Below, one piece after another: positions 1-8,603 of a DNA stretch of 64,000 nt. Source of the DNA: Thermicanus aegyptius DSM 12793 (GTDB taxonomy: Bacteria > Bacillota > Bacilli > Thermicanales > Thermicanaceae). The position numbers and the translations under genes were made by a program. The stretch spans positions 3,177,788-3,241,787 of the forward strand of contig NZ_KI783301.1 of assembly GCF_000510645.1 (NCBI RefSeq), written 5' to 3'. Numbering within the stretch: position 1 is the first letter of the stretch; each line of letters opens with the position of its first letter. Under the pieces are notes generated by a model. It did not search any database. It was not told the origin of the DNA and was given only the letters and a program-made list of their open reading frames with translations.

Positions 1-469
1 CCAACGCTTCTTCTTCATATTTCGTAATATCATCTTCTCCGGAAACCGGCTTCCAATTGACAACGACCTCCCGATTGTAAAGAAAGCGAACTTGAGAAGA
101 AATGGGATTGGTGGCAAGCTCTAATATCCCTACGCGCCAACCATCATTGGTTTCCCGGATCGCTTTCGATTTTTCTCTCTGCGCACGTATATATGAAGAC
201 TCTATCCTTTTAAATTGCTTGGTTCTTCCCAATTTTGCTTGATCCAAAAAGGCATTTGCTTTCTCCCTCCAATTTTTAAGCTGTACTAGGAGGTCATCCT
301 CGGAAGGTATGGATTTTAGCTCCTTTGCCAGTTTGTCTAAATAATCCGGATCATTCCCTTTTAAAGAGAGAATGTTACGGATTGGTTTCTGAAGTTTCTC
401 CAGCTCCTTTTTCAGATTCTTGAATTCAGTCTTCTCATCCAACTTTTCCATTTGTTCATTTTCAATCAA
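1..469 (-). CDS. Partial coiled-coil protein of unknown function, runs off the window
   Basis: An open frame continues from a TTG at 469 to the window edge (156 codons visible). The start follows a purine-rich Shine-Dalgarno stretch (GGAAGAAG) and overlaps the stop of the upstream helicase gene by four bases, so the two are probably translationally coupled. The visible part is charged and helical (EFKNLKKELEKL, then lysine- and glutamate-rich segments), which suggests a coiled coil. I do not recognise the family. Its position suggests a partner of the HelD-like helicase, which is inference only. Confidence 0.7.
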   Translation of the reverse strand, partial: MIENEQMEKLDEKTEFKNLKKELEKLQKPIRNILSLKGNDPDYLDKLAKELKSIPSEDDLLVQLKNWREKANAFLDQAKLGRTKQFKRIESSYIRAQREKSKAIRETNDGWRVGILELATNPISSQVRFLYNREVVVNWKPVSGEDDITKYEEEAL

Positions 470-2934
470 CTTACTTCTTCCTTTCTTTCGGCAGGTTTGT
501 ATCCCAGCTTATTGACTTTCTCCCAAACTTTCTTTAATTGGTCATTCACATCAGTTGGTGATTCCTTATTTGAGATAAGGCGTTTCACATATTGATCTAC
601 GATATCATCCTCTCGAGGTGTAAAATGTCGAAATTTCCTCCCCCAACTAAGGATGTTTAGCCATTCGCCGGGCGATTGCGGCATAGATGTTTCGATGTGA
701 ATCGTATCTTTAAAATAGGGCGAAAGCTCTTTGGTATAAAAGATGGTTACGGCATGTAAGGCACGGGTTAGCGCTACATACAACAGTTTTGCATAAAAAG
801 GATGCCGAGGATAATGCTCCTGATTGATGTCGGCAAGGATGACCGCGTCATATTCGAGCCCCTTCGCCAAAGTGATGGGTAAGATTACAGCCCTGCTATT
901 TTCCCCCGTCATCGTCTCGTCTAATAGATTAATCTTCAATCCGTGTTGTTCTTGTAATTCCGTAAAAAATCGTTTGGCCTCTTCATGGTTCCGGGTGATG
1001 ATGGCCACCCTATAATTCGTAGTTTTTAAAAAATGGGTTACCTCTTTCCCAATCTCGGTAACCAACTTCTTCTGTTCATCTACGTAAACCAATTTAGGTT
1101 TACTGCCCCTTCTACCGATATGGACAGGTATAGGAATATTTGCGTTCTCCAAGCTCTCCAAGATTTGATTGGATCGTTCTACGATTTCATAGGTAGACCG
1201 ATAGTTAAACGTAATTTGTCGATATTCCATGTTAGGAAATAGACTTTGAAGATCCGACCAATCTTCAATGCCGTTATAATCATAGATCCCCTGGGCAAGG
1301 TCGCCAAGAATGGTAAGTGAATTCCCGTTCCGTGTAAGTCTTTTGATCATCTCCATTTGGTAGGGAGAATAATCCTGTGCTTCATCAATCACAATATGAT
1401 CGAAATAGGCTCCTATCCCATTGATGAGAATGTCCAAATGAAGAATTGCAGCTAGGTCTTCATAATCGACTGCCTTATTTTTCTTCAGATGTTGTAGCCG
1501 TTCAACGATTTTATCCACCATATCTTCACTCAGGTCTCGATAAAGTTCCAACAGCCGTTCCCGATTGGAGAAAAGTTCCCTGAACACAGTTACGGGATTT
1601 AGTCTGATCCACTTTTCCTTATACTCACTGAGCGCTCGTCTAACTTCATTCGTCAAAGCTTCTTTCCGTTTGATATTACGGCTTTTGATGTAATCATTTG
1701 CCTCCTGGCGCCTGCTACTTCCTTTGGGTAAATGCTCTACCCATTGGTAATATTCCGATTCAAATTGTTCATCTAATTTTTTCAGCTGTTCGTTAAGATA
1801 ATCCTTTGCGAACGTTTCAATGAATTCTAAGGTTTTCTCTATCCTTTTATTGAGCGGATAGTCTCGATAATCATCAAAGAAGATTTTTCTTATTTTATAA
1901 TAAGGTAAATAGATGGTAGGATTGATTTCAAAATCCTCCATAGGTACAACTTGTTCCGTGATAAAGTGTATATATCGCTCTATTCCTTCTTTACATTGTA
2001 ATGATCCTTTAAATTTGCCGATCTTTCGTATTTCTATGTATTCCTCCTTCCCTACCAGAATTTGATCCAATCTCCGATGAAGGGGAATCACATTAATCTG
2101 CCCAAGTCGCTCCTTTGCCCAATCAAGAAATGTGATCGCCTTCATCCCCTTTAGTTCAAGAGCTGTTATGCTGTTGGCAATGTAAGATAGGAAAAGTTGA
2201 TTAGGCGCAAAAATGATTAGTCTATCCGTTTTGATCGTCTTATGATTAAAAATGAGGTAGGAGAGACGGTGGAGAGCAATGGAGCTCTTCCCACTACCGG
2301 CCGCCCCTTGGATTACCAGTGGTCTTTCCAACGGGGCACGAATGATCTGATCCTGTTCTTTTTGAATGGTCTCTACGATGACCAGCAGATTTCCTGTCTT
2401 CCCGTCTCTTTGTAGGACTTGGATAAGATAAGGATCGTGGTATAAAAGTTCTTCCGCTGTTTTTCCTTTGGCCGATACCGTGTCGATAATTTGTTTAATC
2501 TCTTTTTTTACGATGTCGATTCTTCGTTTTAGTAGAACCTTAACTTTAATCTCTCTTTCTTTTTCCGTATAAGTCATTTCTTCTTCAGCGCCGGAGTATT
2601 GGTTAAAAATCATGGCAATAGGGGTTCTCCAGTCAATAACTAATAACGTCGTACGATCTTCTTTAGGTATCCCTGCTTTTCCAATGTAATAGGTCTCTTT
2701 CTGCTTCAGTTCTTGATCGATGAGATCGATACGGCCATAATATGGACTTTCTTGGTTCTCGATTAATTTATGATATAACTCCTGATCTGTACGACGAGCT
2801 ATTTCCTCATCAAGATTCTTCGGTACTTTTTTAACCTGGGACTCTAGCTGTTTAATCTTCATATCCATATACTTGATCGTTTCATGAAGTTTCTTTGATT
2901 CTTCTGAGTAGGCCGGATGAAGAGATGCCAGCAT
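466..2934 (-). CDS. HelD-like UvrD/Rep-family DNA helicase
   Basis: This is a superfamily 1 helicase of the HelD/HelR type, a family that binds RNA polymerase and frees stalled complexes. Visible marks are an N-terminal helical hairpin (residues ~1-60), a Walker A GAAGSGKSS, a DEAQDY Walker B, GDLAQGIYDYNG, and a C-terminal VALTRA motif. The frame stays open to 3015, but I chose the ATG at 2934: GAGGAG lies ten bases upstream and the resulting 822-residue protein begins like the family, whereas the upstream ATG has no ribosome site. The downstream gene overlaps by four bases. The AT-rich region upstream (3016-3157, with a long T run) holds no gene. Confidence 0.85.
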   Translation of the reverse strand: MLASLHPAYSEESKKLHETIKYMDMKIKQLESQVKKVPKNLDEEIARRTDQELYHKLIENQESPYYGRIDLIDQELKQKETYYIGKAGIPKEDRTTLLVIDWRTPIAMIFNQYSGAEEEMTYTEKEREIKVKVLLKRRIDIVKKEIKQIIDTVSAKGKTAEELLYHDPYLIQVLQRDGKTGNLLVIVETIQKEQDQIIRAPLERPLVIQGAAGSGKSSIALHRLSYLIFNHKTIKTDRLIIFAPNQLFLSYIANSITALELKGMKAITFLDWAKERLGQINVIPLHRRLDQILVGKEEYIEIRKIGKFKGSLQCKEGIERYIHFITEQVVPMEDFEINPTIYLPYYKIRKIFFDDYRDYPLNKRIEKTLEFIETFAKDYLNEQLKKLDEQFESEYYQWVEHLPKGSSRRQEANDYIKSRNIKRKEALTNEVRRALSEYKEKWIRLNPVTVFRELFSNRERLLELYRDLSEDMVDKIVERLQHLKKNKAVDYEDLAAILHLDILINGIGAYFDHIVIDEAQDYSPYQMEMIKRLTRNGNSLTILGDLAQGIYDYNGIEDWSDLQSLFPNMEYRQITFNYRSTYEIVERSNQILESLENANIPIPVHIGRRGSKPKLVYVDEQKKLVTEIGKEVTHFLKTTNYRVAIITRNHEEAKRFFTELQEQHGLKINLLDETMTGENSRAVILPITLAKGLEYDAVILADINQEHYPRHPFYAKLLYVALTRALHAVTIFYTKELSPYFKDTIHIETSMPQSPGEWLNILSWGRKFRHFTPREDDIVDQYVKRLISNKESPTDVNDQLKKVWEKVNKLGYKPAERKEEVS

Positions 2935-3157
2935 AGGTATCAAACTCCTCAAATCCTTATGTTGTAAACGGAATGTATTAGAATATGTCAATGCATTTGG
3001 GTGGTTACCATACAAGGGTTATATAACCTAACAATAAAACGAATGCTTAGATCATTGTCAACTCTCGTTACCTAATTATTATTAATTTCGACAGATTTCC
3101 TTTTATTCCTGCATCTTGTTTTATTTTTTTTTTTTTGCAAGAGTAAATACAATTTAA

Positions 3158-3514
3158 ACCTATGAGCGGAAACGGATTATGAATCCATTATTCCCTTCCT
3201 CGCTCCATACCATCCTCGACCGGCATCCCGCTGATCTATCCATGATGACAGAAAGGATGATCCGGTTCAGAGGAGACTTTCTCAGAGAAGTGGACGATGC
3301 CTGGGCGGATGTGGTAAAGGGGGAGGCATTACAGGAGGAAAAAGCAAAGCGAGTGGGAAAGGCGGCGAAAGAGGCGACGCAGGAGATGAGACGCATGGTC
3401 CAGGAAATTTTCCCCAAATTGGGCATGAGCATATTGAGGGAAAAAAATCCTTTGAACCGGATTTATCGGGATCTGGAAACCGCCTGTCATCACGTCTCCA
3501 TTCAAGCTGAATAA
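3158..3514 (+). pseudogene. C-terminal remnant of an acyl-CoA dehydrogenase type-2 (DszC/HsaA-like) protein
   Basis: The reading frame opens after a stop at 3155-3157 and lacks a convincing ribosome site (first ATG 3179). The peptide matches from memory the last ~110 residues of the acyl-CoA dehydrogenase C-terminal domain 2: a long helix with FLREVDDAWADVVKGE, then PLNRIYRDLETACHH, which corresponds to the family ending PLQRIWRDvhaasqH. A full protein is about 390 residues, so the FAD-binding N-terminal and middle domains are missing. I read it as a deletion remnant. A short independent gene is possible but less likely. Confidence 0.55.
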
Positions 3515-3582
3515 GATGTACCATGTTATCCAATGGATTGCTGGAATAACCCGGTCAATGAGGAGGCATTATCCGGAATGCT

Positions 3583-4344
3583 TCACCCCTTCAGGAAAAA
3601 GATCAGGAGAATGACCACGAGACCCACCAAGAAGCCCAAAAGGAACCGAACCCATTGGCTTTCCCAAATTTTCCTCTCCCCTTCACGCTCTTTATCTCTC
3701 TCCCGCGCCTCTGTCGGAATGGGGTCATGGATAGCTTCGTCCTCCCCTTGCAAGAAAGAAGGGTCCCTCTTGTAAGCCCATTTGCTTCCCAAAATCAGGG
3801 CGATATCGTACAAAAAATGGCTCCAAGCGGCCGCCCAAAGATTTCCGGTAAACCAAAAGAGCCAGCCGAGGGTCAATCCAACGATAAAAACAGAGACCAA
3901 GGCGAAAGGTTTCCGTATGTTATTCATGTGCGCCAAAGAGAAAAAGGCGGAGGCGACGACAATTGCGAGGGGGACGGACGGCAAAACCATAATCAAAATC
4001 GATTGAAAAGCGGCACGGAAAAAAATCTCCTCCGCAATACCGACCAAAGCCATTAAAGCAAATAAATGGACATAATTAAGCTGAATGAAAAACCGGGACC
4101 TTGATCGGGCCTTTTCATCATTTAACTTCGAAAACAGATCCGGAAATAACTTGGCCATACCCGAAAGTATCCCTATATTCAGGACCGCAACCAGCGTGCC
4201 GAGGGAAAAATCGACTCCCGGATTCCCCCACTGAAGGAAAATGCTCCACGGTAGCTCCCCCAACCATATCAGGAACAGGCCCAGAATCCCAAAGATCAAC
4301 TCTGAAATGTACCAAACGAAAAGATTCTCTTCCTTTTTCTTCAA
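3583..4344 (-). CDS. CPBP-family intramembrane metalloprotease (CAAX/Abi type)
   Basis: The 253-residue protein has several hydrophobic segments and the CPBP signature motifs: EEIFFR (residues 105-110, the glutamates and arginine of motif 1), the AHMNN histidine motif, and a late SHFLYDI histidine motif. The family cleaves prenylated or other membrane peptides, often in bacteriocin immunity or stress responses. The start is a TTG with a weak upstream GGAAATGGGG; no better in-frame start is visible, so the exact start is uncertain. It lies 66 bases downstream of an ABC-2 permease gene on the same strand and probably belongs to that operon. Confidence 0.8.
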   Translation of the reverse strand: MKKKEENLFVWYISELIFGILGLFLIWLGELPWSIFLQWGNPGVDFSLGTLVAVLNIGILSGMAKLFPDLFSKLNDEKARSRSRFFIQLNYVHLFALMALVGIAEEIFFRAAFQSILIMVLPSVPLAIVVASAFFSLAHMNNIRKPFALVSVFIVGLTLGWLFWFTGNLWAAAWSHFLYDIALILGSKWAYKRDPSFLQGEDEAIHDPIPTEARERDKEREGERKIWESQWVRFLLGFLVGLVVILLIFFLKG

Positions 4345-4410
4345 TAGGATCGCCCCATTTCCAATCAGTACGGTTTCTCAGATCTTCCTCGTCACAAAGA
4401 TGAATCCCTT

Positions 4411-5580
4411 TTACCTGCCAAGCACCCATTTATCTTTCCTGAACATTACATAGGCGAAGAGAAAACCGATGAGGATAAAAAGAATGGAGCTGGCCGCCAC
4501 GAAGAGCATATGGCTCAAGGAAAAGATCCCGTAAATAAGCTCTTTCAGCAGCGCGAATGTGTTCATAAACGGAATCAGGAAGTGGTAGCTCTGCAGCTCA
4601 TTGGGCGCAACTCCTATCAGAAGATAGTAAGGGACAAGCGCCAGAAACATGACGGGCGAAATATAATTTTGCGCCTCTTTAAAGGTATGGCTCATCATGC
4701 TGATTATCATCTGGACGACAGCGAAGAGAAAGGCAAAGAGGAGAATCCCGACGATTGCGGAGGTGAGAAGTAGAAGCGTTTGCTCCCCAAACATCAGTCC
4801 CTCCCCCAGTTTGGGAGCGGCCGTTTTGGCGATGAGTACAAATGCCGCAATGGCAAAGAGTCCGCTCAACGTACCGATCGTTGCGACGGTAAGCCATTTG
4901 GCCGCGATCAACTTCATTCTGCTGACCGGGGTGATCAAGAGCGATTCCATCGTCTTTCTTTCTTTTTCTCCGGCGAAGAGATCAACCGCAGAGGGGAAGC
5001 CCCCCAACATGACGGACATGACAATGATCAGAGAGAAAAGCATGGAGAGCAGCAAGAGGGAAGTCTCGCTTTTCTCCGAGAATGATTTTACTTCCGCAGC
5101 AAAAGGGGTTACTTGCTTCGGATCGATCCCCGCCTTTACCAGTCGGCTCGTCACAATCTCATCCTTTTTCTGATTTAATTCCCCAAGGAGCAGATCAACG
5201 GCTCTGCTCACCTTCATGCTGGTTTGGTCCGCATAGAGGGTGATCTTGGTGGGCAGGCCTTGCTCCAGCTTCTGCACAAACGCATCATCCACCACCATGG
5301 CGATCTGCACATCGCCCGCTTCCGCCACCCTTTGCGGATCCTCTGTCCTTACGAATTTCACATATTCCAGGGTAGAGAGCCATTCCAGCGCAGCCTGGTC
5401 CGTCTTATCCGAGATCCCGACCGTAATGTTCTCCACCTTCTCCGCTGAGTCAAAAAAGAGATATTCATACAGAAATGACGTGGCGGCGATCATCATCACA
5501 GGCACAAAAACGCTTAGGAATAAGGTTTTACGGTCGCGAAAGGCATCTTTTAGCTCTTTTAAGTAGATCTTCCACACCAT
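4411..5580 (-). CDS. natB: ABC-2 type transporter permease, NatB-like
   Basis: The 389-residue protein has one N-terminal membrane helix (after LKDAFRDRKTLFLS), a long extracytoplasmic segment of about 150 residues, and five or six C-terminal helices. This is the NatB/YhaP layout of Na+ or drug exporters. FAGEKERKTMESLLITPVSR before the middle helices is a typical ABC-2 coupling-helix stretch. The gene starts two bases from the stop of the ATPase gene, with GAGGGGGG as ribosome site, so the two form one exporter. The substrate cannot be read from sequence. Confidence 0.83.
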   Translation of the reverse strand: MVWKIYLKELKDAFRDRKTLFLSVFVPVMMIAATSFLYEYLFFDSAEKVENITVGISDKTDQAALEWLSTLEYVKFVRTEDPQRVAEAGDVQIAMVVDDAFVQKLEQGLPTKITLYADQTSMKVSRAVDLLLGELNQKKDEIVTSRLVKAGIDPKQVTPFAAEVKSFSEKSETSLLLLSMLFSLIIVMSVMLGGFPSAVDLFAGEKERKTMESLLITPVSRMKLIAAKWLTVATIGTLSGLFAIAAFVLIAKTAAPKLGEGLMFGEQTLLLLTSAIVGILLFAFLFAVVQMIISMMSHTFKEAQNYISPVMFLALVPYYLLIGVAPNELQSYHFLIPFMNTFALLKELIYGIFSLSHMLFVAASSILFILIGFLFAYVMFRKDKWVLGR

Positions 5581-5581
5581 T

Positions 5582-6319
5582 TTAAGCCCCCCTCACCACT
5601 TTAGACATCATAATGTAGTTCAGATCCTTGCTTTGTTCCTCCTCATAAAGATCCTGAAGGGAACCGTGATAGATCATCTCTCCTTTATGAATCATGATGA
5701 CTGATTGGCAAAGCAGTTGAACCTCCTCCATGATGTGGCTGGAGAAGATGATCGTCTTTCCTTCCCCTCTAAGCTGGTGAATCAGTTGTCTGAAAATGTT
5801 GGCCGAGGTGATGTCCAGTCCCGTGGTCGGCTCGTCAAACAGGATCACTTCCGGATCGTGGATCAAGGTCCTGGCAATCGCCACTTTCTGCCTCATTCCC
5901 TTGGAGAAGGTGCCTACCCGGCGGTGCAAATACTCTTTCATCCCAAACTTTACGGCCAATGAGTCAATCCTTACCTTGATTTCATGTTCGCTCATGCCGT
6001 ACAGCATGGCGAAATATTCAAGGTTTTCCCTTGCCGTAAGCCGTTCATACAATCCCGTCTCCCCTCCGAATAAGACCCCGATCCGCTTTTTCACCTCCAT
6101 CGGCTGCATGATCGTGTCAAAGCCGGAGACGCTGATTCTTCCCTCCGTCGGCTCAAGCAACGTGGCGATCATGCGGAGTAGCGTCGTTTTCCCTGCTCCG
6201 TTTTCCCCCAGCAATCCGACCACTTCCCCTTTTCCTATCTCAAAGGAGAAAGATTTTGCCGCATAAATCGTTTCCTTTTTCGTTTTGAAGATTTTCGTCA
6301 CCCGATCTACCGTAATCAC
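5582..6319 (-). CDS. natA: ABC transporter ATP-binding protein, NatA-like
   Basis: A 245-residue ATPase with Walker A GENGAGKTT, signature FSKGMRQKVAIART, Walker B VILFDEPTTGLD, and the following H-loop SSHIMEEV. A longer frame exists to 6454, but AAAGGAG lies eight bases before a GTG at 6319, after which the protein begins VITVDRVTKIF as this family does. It is the energising subunit for the adjacent permease. The pair resembles Bacillus NatAB, but this cannot be distinguished from other ABC-2 exporters without a tree. Confidence 0.87.
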   Translation of the reverse strand: MITVDRVTKIFKTKKETIYAAKSFSFEIGKGEVVGLLGENGAGKTTLLRMIATLLEPTEGRISVSGFDTIMQPMEVKKRIGVLFGGETGLYERLTARENLEYFAMLYGMSEHEIKVRIDSLAVKFGMKEYLHRRVGTFSKGMRQKVAIARTLIHDPEVILFDEPTTGLDITSANIFRQLIHQLRGEGKTIIFSSHIMEEVQLLCQSVIMIHKGEMIYHGSLQDLYEEEQSKDLNYIMMSKVVRGA

Positions 6320-6494
6320 GCAACCGGCTCCTTTCGTCCAATTTCTGTCTCTATCATACCGGAAGGAAAAAAGATTTCCACGCGCCGGTCGTAAATGGTT
6401 CTTTTCTTGTCGTGAAAAGTCTCCTTTCCGGTTTATAATGATGGTAGAATGCATTATGGATAGGTGAGCAATGGCTGATGGGGGTTAAGCGGCA

Positions 6495-6629
6495 ATGATA
6501 CGCGTGGGGCTCGTGGACGATCAACCCTTTGATTTAGAGAAAATGGTAGACATCATAAGCCAAATGGAGGGTGTGACGAACGTTTTTGCCACCCAAAGCG
6601 CGGAAGAGGCTTATCCTCCATGCCGGTAG
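6495..6629 (+). pseudogene. Response-regulator receiver N-terminal fragment
   Basis: The 44-residue frame MIRVGLVDDQPFDLEKMVDI... is the first strand and acidic pocket (DD) of a receiver domain. It stops before the phosphoacceptor aspartate strand, so it cannot be a working regulator. The following kinase-like fragment overlaps it in another frame. A deletion joining the start of a regulator gene to the end of a sensor gene would explain both pieces. Confidence 0.5.
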
Positions 6630-6985
6630 GGCTTGCGGAGCAGACGAAACTGGCCGGGAATCTGCTGGAGAATGCCCTTGAAGCCGCCAAAAAATATGCG
6701 AAGGCGAACCCTGGGGCCGTCATCGAGATCTACTCATCCATCCGCAGCGGGCTTTATCTCCTGGAGATCCGCAATTCCACCCTGCCCATATCGGGCGAGG
6801 TGTTGGACCGTTTATTCAAAACCCCGGTGACACCGGGCCAAGGGGACGGGGGCTCCTCATGGAGACATGGAATCGGCGCCTATGTGGTGGCAGAAACGGT
6901 TAAAAAACAGAATGGCTATCTCGATTTTACCTACCAGCCCCCAATCCTGTCGGTTAAAATAAAAATTCCCGTCGTAAAGGAGTAA
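6620..6985 (+). pseudogene. Histidine-kinase GHKL ATPase fragment (AgrC/CitA-like C-terminus)
   Basis: The 121 residues contain the N-box LLENALEAAKKY, a short loop, and SSWRHGIGAYVVAETVKKQNG, which is the G-box region of the HATPase_c_5 group, followed by a final beta strand (ILSVKIKIPV). The sensor and dimerisation domains are missing. The ATG at 6620 lies inside the preceding regulator fragment and has no ribosome site. I read it as the surviving end of a sensor kinase. A small stand-alone GHKL protein cannot be excluded. Confidence 0.55.
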
Positions 6986-7183
6986 TCTCAGCAGAGGTCC
7001 CGGATCGCCAATGAACCTGTGAAGGGGTGCCGGGCCGTCGCGGAAGCGAATGAGAACTCTTGACAAAATATTTCCACTTTCAGGATATATATGAGGCTTA
7101 GATCATACATAATATATTGGCGCAAATATAGTGCAAAAAGGGTTACCACATTAATTCGACTAACACTTGACATGAGAAATCTC

Positions 7184-7212
7184 TTTCCAATAATTGAAGA
7201 TCATGATATAAT
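7184..7212 (+). promoter_or_regulatory. Putative sigma-A promoter with extended -10
   Basis: TTTCCA and TATAAT are separated by 17 bases, and the -10 is preceded by TG (TGATATAAT). Transcription would start near 7219, just before the GTG start of the endonuclease gene, leaving almost no leader. The preceding stretch 6986-7183 contains nothing else I can identify. Confidence 0.55.
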
Positions 7213-7232
7213 AATGCCGAACATATGATCCG

Positions 7233-8279
7233 GTGATTAACGTGGGAAGAAATTATGACCATTTAAAAGAGGATTTCCTTCGTCTATATCCAAATGAAGA
7301 AAATAGTACAATCGCTAGTAGATTAGGTATTTCTGTGCATCAGGTACGGAGATTAGCAATGAAGTGGAAAATCCATAAATCGTCAGAATTTCTTGACAGG
7401 AAACGATTGTTGACAAGAGTAGGGCAACAGAAGTATTTCTCGAATAAGATCAAACCTATATTGCCTACAAAAGAACAATTGTCCATTATTCTTGGCAGCT
7501 TATTAGGTGATGCCAGTTTATCTTGCGCACCTAGAAGTAAAAATTACTCCTATAAAGAACATTTCTCCTCTCATCAATTCGAATACCGTAAATGGAAAAT
7601 GGAGAAACTGGCGGATCTCGGTTTTCACATCACCAAGTCTCACCATCTTTACTCCTACTCCCATCCTTTTTTTACTGAGTTACATCATCTCTTTTATCAT
7701 GACGGAAAGAAAGTGGTCCCCAAAATTTTACTCCCATTCATGGATCACCCTCTCCTTTTAGCTACGCTTTATCTGGATGATGGGTCTTTGCGTCTTTCTA
7801 TCACAAAAAAGAATAAAAAAATCTTTCTCCATCCCAATCTTGCAATCTATTCACAAAGTTTTTCAGAGGGAGATAATACTGCCCTGATGACTCACTTCAA
7901 TCAATATTTTGGGACATCATTTGTCCTAAATAAGAGAAAAGACGGAACAGGATTCATCCTTAAACTGAATAAAGAAAGGGACGTTAGGTATTTTTTGAAT
8001 ATCATTCGCCCCTTTGTTAAGGATATACCTAATGTCGCTTATAAAACTGACTTAGACCATAGACTTAATCTCGAGATATCTCGGCTTAAAAACCTCTATC
8101 CCGATCATGTCATACTTCCATCTTCCTCATCTCGGAATAAACCATATACCGATGATGAGATTGAGAAGCTGATTTCGTTAAGGAAATTGGGCAAATCATG
8201 GAATGAAATTGCAAACTCTCTCAATCGTACTTACTGGTCGGTTATGTATAAAGCTAAGGAATTAAAAACTCGCTTATAG
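7233..8279 (+). CDS. LAGLIDADG-type homing endonuclease with helix-turn-helix regions at both ends
   Basis: The 348-residue protein carries two LAGLIDADG-like motifs: LGSLLGDASL (residues 87-96) and LATLYLDDGSL (176-186), each with the expected acidic residue. Residues ~20-47 (STIASRLGISVHQVRRLAMKWKI) and ~310-345 (TDDEIEKLISLRKLGKSWNEI...) look like DNA-binding helix-turn-helix or Myb-like units. The family makes site-specific double-strand breaks that drive intron mobility. The start is GTG with a weak ribosome site; a second in-frame GTG follows three codons later. The gene is AT-rich and stands free, converging on a dead flagellin tail, so it may be the mobility enzyme for the neighbouring group I introns. 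Confidence 0.85.
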   Translation: MINVGRNYDHLKEDFLRLYPNEENSTIASRLGISVHQVRRLAMKWKIHKSSEFLDRKRLLTRVGQQKYFSNKIKPILPTKEQLSIILGSLLGDASLSCAPRSKNYSYKEHFSSHQFEYRKWKMEKLADLGFHITKSHHLYSYSHPFFTELHHLFYHDGKKVVPKILLPFMDHPLLLATLYLDDGSLRLSITKKNKKIFLHPNLAIYSQSFSEGDNTALMTHFNQYFGTSFVLNKRKDGTGFILKLNKERDVRYFLNIIRPFVKDIPNVAYKTDLDHRLNLEISRLKNLYPDHVILPSSSSRNKPYTDDEIEKLISLRKLGKSWNEIANSLNRTYWSVMYKAKELKTRL

Positions 8280-8288
8280 AAGGAGAAA

Positions 8289-8319
8289 AGCCTCGGTGAT
8301 CAGCGAGATCACCAAGGCT
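8289..8319 (-). terminator. Intrinsic terminator behind the dead flagellin tail
   Basis: A 13-bp stem (AGCCTTGGTGATC / GATCACCGAGGCT on the minus strand, one G-T pair, 5-base loop) is followed by TTTCTCCTTCT. It is oriented to end minus-strand transcription and lies 10 bases past the flagellin-like tail, as expected for the original 3' end of a flagellin gene. Confidence 0.8.
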
Positions 8320-8329
8320 TTCACTCTGT

Positions 8330-8374
8330 TTATCGGAGTAATAGAAGAACTCTTTGCGGAGTTTAATTGGCTTG
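8330..8374 (-). pseudogene. Degenerate flagellin C-terminal exon
   Basis: The 15 codons after the truncated third intron read Q-A-N-stop-T-P-Q-R-V-L-L-L-L-R-stop. They align codon by codon with the intact hag tail at 9449-9493 (Q-A-N-Q-Q-P-Q-G-V-L-Q-L-L-R-stop). The fourth codon is now TAA, so it cannot give a normal C-terminus. It marks a second, lost flagellin gene or a tandem duplication of the hag 3' end. Confidence 0.75.
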
Positions 8375-8603
8375 CTTTGCCGCAGAGCATTTCGGCGACA
8401 GAATAGACTATCTCTGCACCCTCAAAGGGTCTGGTCGGGGCTGTGCACTTCAGGTACGCTTTGCACCTTACGGACTTCATCACCGTAACGAGAGCCTTAG
8501 GTGGTACGCACTAGTCGTTGAACCACCCCCACTCTTTCGAGATAGGAATAGGCTGCTGGTCCCCATTGAGCATCTAACCGTCTCCAGTGTGACCAATTTC
8601 TTT
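8375..8603 (-). ncRNA. 5'-truncated group I intron remnant (third copy)
   Basis: On the minus strand this segment has the group I elements Q (CCAGCAGCC), R (GTTCAACGACTAG, ~8509-8523) and S (AGAGATAGTC, ~8403-8415), and ends CGGCAAAG before a flagellin-like tail. It is closely similar to the 3' half of the second hag intron. The P element and the 5' half (P1-P4) are absent; a nuclease gene occupies that place. The P9 hairpin has lost pairing relative to the intact copy. It should be inactive on its own. Confidence 0.8.

Noticed and set aside
7218-7230. Shared CCGAACATATGAT motif at 7218 and 45590
   Set aside because: A 13-base match is expected by chance several times in a window this size, and the contexts are unrelated.
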